A stretch of DNA of 36,279 bases from Parcubacteria group bacterium (GCA_016181845.1 JACOYO010000008.1:1-36279), one strand, 5' to 3'. Counted from the stretch's first letter, positions 18,029 to 27,215 are shown. A program made the numbers and translations. The notes: generated from the letters alone by a model not told the origin.

Positions 18029-18044
18029 AATTTCGCCGCCTCCG
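18029..18044 (+). repeat. Truncated copy of tRNA-Ser 3' end
   Basis: AATTTCGCCGCCTCCG vs AATCTCGCCGCCTCCG at 17985-18000 (15/16). Confidence 0.8.
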
Positions 18045-18086
18045 TCAAACAAACAAAATGCCGACCACAATGGCCGGCATTTTCAT

Positions 18087-19058
18087 TTATTTCATGAAAC
18101 GAGACACCATAGCGTCTGTTTCAGAAATTAATTTTTTGCGGATTTCAGAGTCGCTTCTGGCGTGCCCGGCAACGACAATATGCAATTTTGACTCCGGTAA
18201 TTCTTTGTGTAAACGAATTGCGTTTTCTACCTGGCATACATCATCATACCGCCCATGAATGATTGAAGTCGGAATATCCAGTATGCGATGTGTGTGGTTC
18301 AAAATAAAGCCATCCTCCAAAAAACAAAAATTCCGGATATAGTGTGCTTCCAGAATGGCAAGCGACACGTATGATTCTGCCAAAATTTCTTTTCTCAAAT
18401 CTTTTTCCCGCGACGGCGTAAGTTGCAAACGCGCGTATTCATAATATGTCCACGCATATGCATATTCGCGCCGCACTTTTTGGTCATCGGATATCATCAT
18501 AGCAAAATAATAATCCGCCGGGTTGCCTCGCGCGCTTATGGGAACCTTTTCTAAAAATCGGTCGCGTATCTCCGGGAAACGCGAGGATTTTTGTTGTCCG
18601 CTTAGATAATCAGCGCACTCCCGCTTTTCTGCAAGAAATATTCCTCGCAATATCATTCCCAACACTTTTTCAGGATGCGCGATGGCATACACAAGCGCTA
18701 GCGTGGAACCCCATGAACCGCCAAACAAAACCACTTTATCTTTTTTCAGCACGCAAAGAAGTCTGTCAATATCTTTTACCAGATGCTCCGTGGTGTTGGC
18801 GTATGTACTGGTATAAGGTCGGCTCCTGCCGCTTCCGCGCTGGTCAAAAAGAATCACATGGCATTTTTTCGGGTCAAAGAATCTGCGCGCGCCCGCGTCG
18901 CAACCGGCACCTGGTCCTCCGTGAATATAAAGAACGGGGACGCCGTTTGGATTGCCGCATTCTTCATAATAGATTTGATGACCATCGCCAAGCAAAAGCA
19001 ATTCTGAATGATATGGCTTTATAGGAGGAAATAATTCTTCAACAATTCTTCGTTTCAT
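18087..19058 (-). CDS. pip: Proline iminopeptidase
   Basis: LYIHGGPGAGCDAGARRFFDPKKCHVILFDQRGSGRSRP, GGSWGSTLAL; start trimmed to MKRRIVEELFPPI. Confidence 0.92.
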   Translation of the reverse strand: MKRRIVEELFPPIKPYHSELLLLGDGHQIYYEECGNPNGVPVLYIHGGPGAGCDAGARRFFDPKKCHVILFDQRGSGRSRPYTSTYANTTEHLVKDIDRLLCVLKKDKVVLFGGSWGSTLALVYAIAHPEKVLGMILRGIFLAEKRECADYLSGQQKSSRFPEIRDRFLEKVPISARGNPADYYFAMMISDDQKVRREYAYAWTYYEYARLQLTPSREKDLRKEILAESYVSLAILEAHYIRNFCFLEDGFILNHTHRILDIPTSIIHGRYDDVCQVENAIRLHKELPESKLHIVVAGHARSDSEIRKKLISETDAMVSRFMK

Positions 19059-19269
19059 TGCGCTCTCCCTTGGTGAGGTTTTGTATGTCAAATTAAACGC
19101 TATTCTAGCTAATGAATACCACTATATATACCGTATTGCAAGGATTTTTGACAACGATACGCGTTATCCACAATGCGCAAATTTTGAAATTGAGTACAAT
19201 GGAAGTATCCCCATTAATAATTACCCCGCCAATGCGCGGGTTTTGCTAACTATATAAAATACATACCGT

Positions 19270-21546
19270 ATGCGCAAAAACACAAAAAATATTTCCGTGA
19301 TGCCAAAAAAGGTTATTAAACGCGATGGCGCGATTGTTCCGTTTGACATGGAAAGAATCACCAACGCGATTTTCAAAGCAATGACTGCTTCCGGCGAGGG
19401 GAGCCGTGAGAAAGCGGAAATTTCTGCTAAAAAAGTTATCAAAGAATTGATGCGCGCTCACAACAATAATCGTGATTATTTGCCGTCTATTGAAGAAATC
19501 CAGGATTTCGTTGAACGCGAATTGATTTTGGAAAACTTTGCAAAAACAGCAAAAGCATACATTTTGTATCGTGAACGCCGCACTGATTTGCGCCGCGAAC
19601 GCGGCATGCAAGTATCGCAAGAAGTGAAAACGCTTGCGCAAGAAAGCAAAAAATATTTTCGCAATCCGCTTGCCGAGTTTGTCTATTACAGCACGTATTC
19701 AAAATGGATACCTGAAAAAAATCGCCGTGAGACATGGATGGAGACGGTAGACCGCTACGCTGATTTCATGAAAGAAACGCTGGCGCAGAAATTAAAACCA
19801 GCCGAGTATGCGGAAATTCGTGAATACATGCTCAACATGAAAGCGCTCGGTTCCATGCGGCTTCTTTGGGGTTCTGGGACTGCCGCGCGCGCGACAAACG
19901 TGTGCGCGTACAACTGTTCGTATGTGGCGCCTTCAGCATGGCAAGATTTTGGAGAAATTATGTATGTGCTTATGTGCGGGACGGGCTTGGGGTATTCGGT
20001 AGAGCGGCAAACCGTTGAATTGCTTCCGATTATTAATAAACAAACCGGCGTCAAATTACCCACACACACTATTGCCGATAGCAAAGAAGGATGGGCTGAT
20101 GCGTTTGTTCTCGGACTTAAAACATGGTCGGAAGGAAATGACATAGAATTTGATTATTCACGCGTGCGCCCGGAAGGAGCGCGCCTCAAAACGATGGGTG
20201 GGCGCGCGTCGGGACCGCGTCCGCTTATAGAGCTCATTGAATTTTCAAGAAGAAAAATGCTTGAGAAGCAGGGGAGACGGCTATTGCCCATTGATGTGCA
20301 CGATATTATCTGCATGATTGGACAGGTTGTCGTGTCTGGAGGAGTGCGAAGAAGCGCGCTCATTTCACTTTCTGATTTGGATGATATGGAGATGCGCAAT
20401 GCAAAAAACGGACAATTTTACCTTACCCATCCTGAAAGGAGCATGGCGAATAATTCGGTGGCATATAACGAAAAACCCAGCGCAACGGTGTTTATGGACG
20501 AATGGCTCAATCTTGCAAAAGCGGGCTCCGGAGAGCGCGGTGTTTTCAACCGTGGCAGTTTAGAAAAGCAACTTCCAAAGAGGCGATGGGGGATTTTTGC
20601 GCAGGATGCCGGCACAAGCGGGCTCAATCCGTGCGGTGAAATTATTCTTAAATCAAAACAGTTCTGCAATCTTACCGAGGTGGTCGCGCGTGCGGAAGAT
20701 ACCGAAAAAGATTTGCTAAACAAAGTGCGTATCGCAACTATTCTCGGTACTTATCAATCAACCCTGACCTACTTCCCGTATCTTTCAAAAGAATGGAAAA
20801 AAAATTGCGAGGAAGAACGTTTGCTTGGCGTTTCAATCACGGGGCAGTGGGATTGTCCGGCGCTTCGCAATCCGAAAACACTTGAAAAATTGCGCAAGGA
20901 AGCCATTGCTGTCAACAAAAAATATGCGAAACGATTTGGCGTGAGCGAATCAACAGCCATCACCTGTGTTAAGCCGTCTGGAAACGGCTCACAACTTTTT
21001 GATTCTTCTTCTGGGATGCACCCACGTCACGCGGAGTATTATATCCGCCGTGTACGCATTGAACGCCACAATCCGCTTTTCCAAATGTTGAAAGACATGG
21101 GTGTTCCATATCACCCGGAAGTCGGGCAAGATGAAAAAACGGCAACAACGTTTGTTATTGAATTTCCGGTAAAAGCTCCTTCCAAAGCAGTGGTGAAAAA
21201 GGAAATAAGCGCGGAGAAATTGCTTGATTATTGGAAAATGCTAAAAGGGCATTTCACCGAGCACAATCCTTCAGTGACTGTTTCTGTTGGGAACGATGAA
21301 TGGCTAAAAGTGGGGAATTGGGTGTATGAAAATTGGGATATGGTGGGTGGGCTCTCGTTTCTTCCAAAAGACGACCATATCTATAAACTGGCTCCGTACG
21401 AAGAAATTTCAAAAGAAAAATATGAAACGCTTGCCACGCAATTTCCAGCGCTTGATTTTTCAAAAATCGTGCTCTACGAATATGGAGACGCCACCGAAAG
21501 CGCGAAAGAGTTGGCGTGTGTCGCCGGAGTCTGCGAAATTCAGTAA
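19270..21546 (+). CDS. nrdJ: Class II (adenosylcobalamin-dependent) ribonucleotide reductase with N-terminal ATP-cone
   Basis: VIKRDGAIVPFDMERITNAIFKAM (ATP-cone), CGTGLGYSVERQTVE, SGGVRRSALISLSDLD, NPCGEIILKSKQFCNLTEVV, TCVKPSGNGSQLFDSSSGMHPRHAEYYIRRVRIE. Confidence 0.88.
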   Translation: MRKNTKNISVMPKKVIKRDGAIVPFDMERITNAIFKAMTASGEGSREKAEISAKKVIKELMRAHNNNRDYLPSIEEIQDFVERELILENFAKTAKAYILYRERRTDLRRERGMQVSQEVKTLAQESKKYFRNPLAEFVYYSTYSKWIPEKNRRETWMETVDRYADFMKETLAQKLKPAEYAEIREYMLNMKALGSMRLLWGSGTAARATNVCAYNCSYVAPSAWQDFGEIMYVLMCGTGLGYSVERQTVELLPIINKQTGVKLPTHTIADSKEGWADAFVLGLKTWSEGNDIEFDYSRVRPEGARLKTMGGRASGPRPLIELIEFSRRKMLEKQGRRLLPIDVHDIICMIGQVVVSGGVRRSALISLSDLDDMEMRNAKNGQFYLTHPERSMANNSVAYNEKPSATVFMDEWLNLAKAGSGERGVFNRGSLEKQLPKRRWGIFAQDAGTSGLNPCGEIILKSKQFCNLTEVVARAEDTEKDLLNKVRIATILGTYQSTLTYFPYLSKEWKKNCEEERLLGVSITGQWDCPALRNPKTLEKLRKEAIAVNKKYAKRFGVSESTAITCVKPSGNGSQLFDSSSGMHPRHAEYYIRRVRIERHNPLFQMLKDMGVPYHPEVGQDEKTATTFVIEFPVKAPSKAVVKKEISAEKLLDYWKMLKGHFTEHNPSVTVSVGNDEWLKVGNWVYENWDMVGGLSFLPKDDHIYKLAPYEEISKEKYETLATQFPALDFSKIVLYEYGDATESAKELACVAGVCEIQ

Positions 21547-21577
21547 TACTGTTTGAAATCACGGTACAAACAAAAAG

Positions 21578-21610
21578 AAAAAACGCTCCGCTTAATGCGG
21601 GGCGTTTTTT
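21578..21610 (+). terminator. Rho-independent terminator downstream of RNR
   Basis: CGCTCCGC-ttaat-GCGGGGCG then TTTTTT. Confidence 0.8.
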
Positions 21611-21635
21611 CTTTTCATGTTATACTTTTTATATT

Positions 21636-24326
21636 ATGAATGAAGAACATGCGACTCCATGGCACGCTATTCCAAAAGAAGAAATCGCGTTCAAATTAAT
21701 GACCGACCTGAAAAATGGGCTTACCGAAAAAGAAGTAGCGCGGCGGCTAGAGCGGCATGGTCCAAACCTTATTGTCGCTGGCAGAAAAAAAACCGTATGG
21801 AAAAGAATCGCAATCCAGTTTAAAAACCCACTGCTATTTATACTTCTTGCGGCAGGAGTAGTAACGATTTTTCTTGGCGCGTTTGTTGATTTTACGGTTA
21901 TCGCCATTGCGGTCATTATCAATGCCGCTATTGGCGTGTTTCAAGAAGAAAAAGCCGACAACGCGTTTGCGAAATTGGCGGAATCGCAAGTATCTTTCAC
22001 TATTGTGGTGCGCGATGAAAAGCGCCGAGTAATTCCGTCAACTGATATAGTGCCCGGGGATGTCATTATTCTTGAGCCGGGCATGACGGTGCCCGCTGAT
22101 TGCCGCATCATATCAACAAAAAATATCTTGCTCAACGAAGCGCCTCTCACTGGCGAATGGCTTCCGGTTGCAAAAAAAAATCTGCCGGTATCGCCAAAAG
22201 CGGCTTTGACGGAAAAGAAAAACATGGTTTGGAAAGGAACGCTTGTCGTATCAGGCACCGCAAGCGTTGTGGTAGTTGCTACCGGCGGGCAAACCGAGTT
22301 TGGCGCTATCGCAAAAGCATTGGACAAACAAAAAAGTGGGCTGACTCCTCTGGAACGAAGCATGCGCCATGTTGCCCGTTTGCTTTCTTTTGTCGCACTT
22401 GCGGTGCTCGTTATTATTTTTATCGCCGGTATCTGGCGCGGCCAGCCGATTTCTGAAATGTTTCTTTTATCAGTGGCGCTTGCGGTGGCTGTAGTACCAG
22501 AAGGATTACCCGCCGCGGTAACTGTAGTGCTTGCGTTTGGGATGGAATCTATCTTGAAGCGGCGTGGACTGGTTAAAAATTTACTTGCCGCGGAGACTTT
22601 GGGAAGCACCACGGTGATTCTTACCGATAAAACCGGCACGATTACCGAAGCGAGAATGCGATTAAAATCAATCACCGCGTACTCGTCGCTTCGGTATGAC
22701 GCCTTTGACGAGCGGCGCAAAAAAGACGAACGTGACATACTTGATATGGCAATACTGTCAAGCGGCGCCTTTATAGAAGGAGACCCTGGATTATCGGCAA
22801 CACAAATAAAAGAAGAAGCGGTACGTGGCACGCCGGTGGAGCGAGCGATTCTCATCGCGGGCTTATATTATGGCATTACACCAGCGTTACTCGCGAAAAA
22901 GAGGCCGACTGTTGACACGCTTGAGTTTCAATCTCAAAACCGATTTTCGGCGGCAATTATAAAAAAAGAAGACGGGAAACGAAGGCTCTACGCGACCGGC
23001 GCGCCGGAACTTTTTTTGAAAAAAGCGACGGCGGTATATAAAAACGGACGGGCGGTTGAAATGACGACGGGTATTCGGCAAACTCTTGAACAACAACTGC
23101 AAAAAATGAGCGGTGCCGGATTTCGTATCGTGGCATCGGGATACGTGGAAACAACGCGCGCTGTTTTTCCGCAAGACGCGAGGATACGTGCCGGCGTCGC
23201 TCCACACTTGCTCGAATCGCTCGTTTTCGGCGGCTTTTTTGCATTTTATGACCCGATTCGCGGCGATGTGAAAGAAGCAATCACAACCGTGCAAAAAGCA
23301 GGCGCGCGCGTCATTATGATTACCGGCGACCAGGCAATTACGGCTCATCAAATTGCCGAGGAAACTGGAATTGACGGACGCGAAGATACGCTTTCCGGCG
23401 ACGAGATAGACGCGCTTACCGACGAAGAATTGGGCAAACGATTAGACAGCTCAAATGTTCTTGCTCGTTTTCTTCCGCATCAAAAACTTCGGGTTGTGGA
23501 ATTATTGAGAAAAAAAGGCGAAGTGGTCGCTATGACTGGCGATGGCATCAATGACGCGCCGGCGCTTCGCGCCGCCCATATCGGATTAGCGCTCGGAAGC
23601 GGAACGGATGTCGCCAAAGAAGCGTCTGATATCATTCTTTTGGACAATGGTTTTGGCGTCATTGCGCATGCCATAGAAGAGGGGAGGCGTATTTTGGATA
23701 ATCTTAAAAAAATTACCATATACTTGCTTTCAACCAATTTCAGCGAAATTTTTGTCATAGCCATATCGCTTTTTATAGGCGCGCCTTTGCCGATTTTGCC
23801 GACACAAATTCTCTGGACCAATATCGTTGAAGAGGGTTTTATGAATTTTGCTTTTGCTTTTGAGCCCGCAGAATCTGATTTGATGATGCGTAATCCGCGC
23901 GCGTCTCACATGAAATATATTTTGACACCGCGTATACGGAAAATTATTTTTGCAATGGGATTGATTACCGGCTCGTATCTGGTTATGTTATATCTCACGC
24001 TTCTTATGCTGGAATTGCCGATTGAAAAAATCCGGACACTGGTCTTTGCCGCGGTGTCAATTGATTCTATTTTTTTCTCGCTTTCCTTAAAAAATCTTCA
24101 TTCCCCGATATGGCGCATCAATCTTTTTAACAACAAATATCTTCTCGGAGCTCTCGCGTTTAGCGTGTGCGCGTTATTATTGGCATTGTTTTTTGAGCCA
24201 TTGCAAATTCTTCTTTCGCTTGTCCAGCTTTCTATTTTAGATATGGTTCTCATTTTAGGCATCGGATTTCTTAATTTATTTACCATAGAACTTCTGAAAT
24301 ATAGATTATTTGGAAAAGGTCATTAA
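21636..24326 (+). CDS. Cation-translocating P-type ATPase (Ca2+-ATPase-like, P2)
   Basis: VILTDKTGTITEARM, AMTGDGINDAPALRAAHIGLALGSGTDVAKEA, VVPEGLPAAVT; start trimmed from 21516. Confidence 0.94.
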   Translation: MNEEHATPWHAIPKEEIAFKLMTDLKNGLTEKEVARRLERHGPNLIVAGRKKTVWKRIAIQFKNPLLFILLAAGVVTIFLGAFVDFTVIAIAVIINAAIGVFQEEKADNAFAKLAESQVSFTIVVRDEKRRVIPSTDIVPGDVIILEPGMTVPADCRIISTKNILLNEAPLTGEWLPVAKKNLPVSPKAALTEKKNMVWKGTLVVSGTASVVVVATGGQTEFGAIAKALDKQKSGLTPLERSMRHVARLLSFVALAVLVIIFIAGIWRGQPISEMFLLSVALAVAVVPEGLPAAVTVVLAFGMESILKRRGLVKNLLAAETLGSTTVILTDKTGTITEARMRLKSITAYSSLRYDAFDERRKKDERDILDMAILSSGAFIEGDPGLSATQIKEEAVRGTPVERAILIAGLYYGITPALLAKKRPTVDTLEFQSQNRFSAAIIKKEDGKRRLYATGAPELFLKKATAVYKNGRAVEMTTGIRQTLEQQLQKMSGAGFRIVASGYVETTRAVFPQDARIRAGVAPHLLESLVFGGFFAFYDPIRGDVKEAITTVQKAGARVIMITGDQAITAHQIAEETGIDGREDTLSGDEIDALTDEELGKRLDSSNVLARFLPHQKLRVVELLRKKGEVVAMTGDGINDAPALRAAHIGLALGSGTDVAKEASDIILLDNGFGVIAHAIEEGRRILDNLKKITIYLLSTNFSEIFVIAISLFIGAPLPILPTQILWTNIVEEGFMNFAFAFEPAESDLMMRNPRASHMKYILTPRIRKIIFAMGLITGSYLVMLYLTLLMLELPIEKIRTLVFAAVSIDSIFFSLSLKNLHSPIWRINLFNNKYLLGALAFSVCALLLALFFEPLQILLSLVQLSILDMVLILGIGFLNLFTIELLKYRLFGKGH

Positions 24327-24392
24327 AAGCGCCATATAGTTGCTTGGCATGCTATAATCAAACATTATAAGTTTCGTTAGAAATTAACTTGG

Positions 24393-25484
24393 ATGAATAC
24401 AGCATTTATTATTTCCATAAGTATTGTGGGTGGGATTGCTCTTGGCGGACTGGTCATTTGGCTTATTATCCGCGCCCATATGAGGAGAGAGAAAGAAGAC
24501 AACGGCAAAAACGACCAAAGTTTTATCATGCTTCAAAATCAGATGGGGGAGCTTGCGCGCACGCTTGACCAAAAGCTCGGCGAATCGTCGCGCTCAATGC
24601 ACGACGCCGTGCGCGTGCAATTTAGCGAATCGCAGAAGCTTATACGCGATATCACCGAGCAGATTACTCATGTCAAAGAAACAAACCGTCAGGTTATAAG
24701 TGTTGCCGACCAATTAAAATCGCTTCAAAACACGCTTCAGAATCCAAAACAGCGCGGGGTGCTCGGGGAATATTATCTTGATACGGTGCTAAAAAATGTG
24801 CTTCCGCCGGAACATTACAAACTGCAATACGGATTTGCAAACGGCGACATCGTTGACGCTGTCATCTTTTTTGACCGCGCGCGCACAGCAAAACTTCTGC
24901 CGATTGATTCAAAATTTTCGCTTGAAAATTATAATCGTCTCATAGAAGAATCACCTGGACCGGAACGAGACCGCGTGGAAAAACTTTTCGTGCAGGATAT
25001 TAAAAACCGTATTGATGAAACGAGCAAATATATCCGCCCAAAAGAAGGGACGCTTGATTACGCGTTTATGTTTATTCCTTCCGAGGCGATTTATTACGAT
25101 TTGCTCGTCAATAAAGTGGGAGCGATAAAAAGTTCAACCCGCGATTTGATAGAATACGCCTTCGGCAAACATGTCATTATTACGTCGCCGACCTCTTTTA
25201 TGGCGTATTTGCAGACGGTGCTTCAGGGTCTGCGCGCGCTTCAGATAGAAGAGTCGGCAAAAGAAATCCGCACGCACGTGGAAGAATTGGGACGCCACAT
25301 CGGCGCGTACGAGCAGTTTATGCAGAAGCTCGGCAACTCGCTCGGCACGACGGTCAATCACTACAATACCGCCCACAAAGAGCTCAAAAAGATAGACAAA
25401 GACGTCATGCGCATCACCGGCGCCAAAGATTCAATCGGCATTGAGCCGGTGGTGTTGGAGAAGCCACTGGTTGAAGAAGAATAA
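24393..25484 (+). CDS. rmuC: DNA recombination protein RmuC homolog
   Basis: N-terminal TM, LQNPKQRGVLGEYYLDTVLKNVLPPEHY, LPIDSKFSLENYNRL, AFMFIPSEAIYYDLL. Confidence 0.92.
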   Translation: MNTAFIISISIVGGIALGGLVIWLIIRAHMRREKEDNGKNDQSFIMLQNQMGELARTLDQKLGESSRSMHDAVRVQFSESQKLIRDITEQITHVKETNRQVISVADQLKSLQNTLQNPKQRGVLGEYYLDTVLKNVLPPEHYKLQYGFANGDIVDAVIFFDRARTAKLLPIDSKFSLENYNRLIEESPGPERDRVEKLFVQDIKNRIDETSKYIRPKEGTLDYAFMFIPSEAIYYDLLVNKVGAIKSSTRDLIEYAFGKHVIITSPTSFMAYLQTVLQGLRALQIEESAKEIRTHVEELGRHIGAYEQFMQKLGNSLGTTVNHYNTAHKELKKIDKDVMRITGAKDSIGIEPVVLEKPLVEEE

Positions 25485-25507
25485 AGTCGGTATTGTTTGG
25501 GAACATG

Positions 25508-25560
25508 TTTGGGAACTTAGTTCCAAAGAAACGGGAATGTTTGGGAACTTAGTTTCCAAG
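25508..25560. repeat. Two copies of TTTGGGAACTTAGTT(T)CCAA(A/G)
   Basis: 25508-25527 and 25541-25560; same core as the palindrome at 10413-10447. Confidence 0.7.
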
Positions 25561-25636
25561 AAACTTTTTTGCGTTTTTATAAAAAAATGGTATGCTAAAA
25601 ATAATTCTGCAGTTTTATGCAGAGTTTTTTAGTGAC

Positions 25637-25654
25637 TGGCCCTCTATCGTCTAA
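25637..25654 (+). repeat. Truncated 5' tRNA-Glu fragment
   Basis: TGGCCCTctATCGTCTAAC just upstream of tRNA-Glu TGGCCCTATCGTCTAAC. Confidence 0.7.
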
Positions 25655-25674
25655 CCAAGTTAATAGTAATACAT

Positions 25675-25746
25675 GGCCCTATCGTCTAACGGTTAGGACA
25701 TCGGCTTTTCAAGCCGGTAATCCGGGTTCGATTCCCGGTAGGGTCA
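25675..25746 (+). tRNA. tRNA-Glu(UUC)
   Basis: GGCCCTA...TAGGGTC acceptor, loop TTTTCAA, T arm CCGGGTTCGATTCCCGG; 72 nt. Confidence 0.93.
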
Positions 25747-25765
25747 AAAATGCAGCGAAGCGAAA

Positions 25766-25905
25766 TTTTTGACCCTAAGCGAGACAACTGCTTGTCTCGC
25801 GTCCGGGAATCGAAAACCTTTGCGTTATTTATGAAGAGCTTTGCTCTGAATAAATCGCAAAGGTATACTGTTCTCGTAGAGAAAGATTCCCGGTAGGGTC
25901 AAAAA
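25766..25905 (+). repeat. tRNA-Glu-mimicking structured fold-back element, ending in a perfect copy of the tRNA 3' end
   Basis: TTTTTGACCCTA 25766-25777/TAGGGTCAAAAA 25894-25905; GCGAGACAA 25779-25787/TTGTCTCGC 25792-25800; CCGGGAATC 25803-25811/GATTCCCGG 25885-25893; ACCTTTGCG 25816-25824/CGCAAAGGT 25856-25864; TTCTC-gta-GAGAA 25871-25883. GATTCCCGGTAGGGTCAAAAAT is a 22-bp perfect direct repeat of 25730-25751. Confidence 0.85.
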
Positions 25906-25953
25906 TTGCACGCAGGTAAAGCAGGTAAACTGCTTTACCTGCGTGCAATTTTT
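25901..25953. repeat. 24-bp-arm perfect hairpin AAAAATTGCACGCAGGTAAAGCAG-gtaaa-CTGCTTTACCTGCGTGCAATTTTT
   Basis: Perfect inverted repeat abutting the tRNA-Glu fold-back element. Confidence 0.9.
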
Positions 25954-26043
25954 GAAACTGCAGCCATGTCGCTCTGCGACAGGCGAGGCGGGGTCGCGAG
26001 CACTTAGCAGATTGCGAGGAACCGAAGCAATATGCTTAGTGAC

Positions 26044-26161
26044 TTGTGACCAAGAAAAATTAGACAAGCGAAGCGAGTACGATACGAAACCTGTACTGTT
26101 CCTGTAAGGAAAGATTCCTGTCATTTCCGTCAGGAAAAATATTTGTGACCAAGCAAAATTA
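26044..26161 (+). repeat. Third, partial fold-back element copy between 19-bp direct repeats TTGTGACCAAG(A/C)AAAATTA
   Basis: Direct repeats 26044-26062 and 26143-26161; GATACGAAACCTGTACTGTT (26081-26100) matches the tRNA-Asn element at 19/20; hairpin TTCCT-gta-AGGAA 26099-26111 then GATTCC. Confidence 0.65.
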
Positions 26162-26172
26162 ATTTTTCCCAC

Positions 26173-26204
26173 CAAAAACCTTTCGATATATCGAAAGGTT
26201 TTTG
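26173..26204. terminator. 32-bp perfect palindrome CAAAAACCTTTCGATATATCGAAAGGTTTTTG
   Basis: Perfect palindrome, A/T tracts on both sides; terminator-like. Confidence 0.7.
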
Positions 26205-26230
26205 AGAGAGTATGTGGATAATAATGAAAT

Positions 26231-26259
26231 AAATGTTGGACATCGGATGTCCAACATTT
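26231..26259. repeat. Palindrome AAATGTTGGACAT-cgg-ATGTCCAACATTT
   Basis: 13-bp arms; TTGGACATCGGATGTCCAA differs from the 10479-10503 core (read as reverse complement) by a compensatory pair. Confidence 0.85.
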
Positions 26260-26300
26260 CTAATTTGCCATTTTTTGTCGTATTCATGATTTTTACATTA

Positions 26301-27215
26301 TCATTTTTCTTTCCCAAAATTAACATTGCAAAACTGCGCCGTTGAAATCACCCGTCCCATATTTTCTTCTTGAAGCGCGAGCTCGCCGCTTGATATAAGC
26401 GGGTTCATATCCGCAAAAATTTCATCGCATAATTGATGGAGCGATAGGGAAGACGCGCGTACAGCGTACGAGGTGAGCATCACGAATCCTTCACTGTCTT
26501 CTTTTAATAACGCGCGGCAATCGCGAAGTAACGCCGGTAAATCATCAAAGAAATTCCACACTTCATTCTTAGCGCCGCGACCGAATTTTGGCGGGTCTAA
26601 TAAAATAACATCATATTTTTGTCCGCGCCGTATTTCCCGAGCAACAAATTTTTGCGCGTCATCGCATATGAAGCGAATTGGCGCGCTTTCAAGCCCGGAA
26701 AGTTTTTGATTTTCTTTTGCCCACTCAATCGCTTTTTTTGACGCGTCTACGTGTGTTACTTCAGCACCAGCCTCTGCCGCGAAAAGAGAGGCAACTCCGG
26801 TGTAAGCAAAAAGATTGAGCGCTTTCGCATTTTGCATTTGCGCTACGCGTCGGGAAATTAAATCCCAATGAGCCGCTTGTTCCGGGAAAAATCCAAGATG
26901 CCGAAAAGAGGTAATCCTGCCTAGAAATTTTACCGAAGCGTATGATGTTTCCCATGCAGTTAATGGCTCGCCTCGGAAACGCCAATTTCCGCTCTCTCGC
27001 TCGTCTTCACCTGTAAATATCGCATCTGCCTCCTGCCACGCGCGCGCTAGCAATTTCTGATTCCACATTGCTTGCTGTTCCGGCCGGTCTATCACGTACT
27101 TGCCAAATCGTTCAAGCTTTCTGCCATTGCCGCTGTCCAAAAGAGCGTATTCGCTCCAATTTTTGGTGATGAACATTCGTAAGATATTTGAAGTATCTTT
27201 ATCCACGATAGTCAA
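26301..27215 (-). CDS. Class I SAM-dependent (rRNA-type) methyltransferase
   Basis: ALNLFAYTGVASLFAAEAGAEVTHVDASKKAIEWAKEN, YDVILLDPPKFGRG. Confidence 0.88.
   Translation of the reverse strand: MTIVDKDTSNILRMFITKNWSEYALLDSGNGRKLERFGKYVIDRPEQQAMWNQKLLARAWQEADAIFTGEDERESGNWRFRGEPLTAWETSYASVKFLGRITSFRHLGFFPEQAAHWDLISRRVAQMQNAKALNLFAYTGVASLFAAEAGAEVTHVDASKKAIEWAKENQKLSGLESAPIRFICDDAQKFVAREIRRGQKYDVILLDPPKFGRGAKNEVWNFFDDLPALLRDCRALLKEDSEGFVMLTSYAVRASSLSLHQLCDEIFADMNPLISSGELALQEENMGRVISTAQFCNVNFGKEK

Noticed and set aside
21941-22855. 304 aa ORF antisense to the P-type ATPase
   Set aside because: Shadow ORF of a strongly conserved gene; low-complexity Ser/Thr/Pro composition.
25825-26175. 116 aa ORF on the minus strand
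   Set aside because: Lies entirely in the hairpin/tRNA-fragment region; better explained as repeat DNA than a protein.
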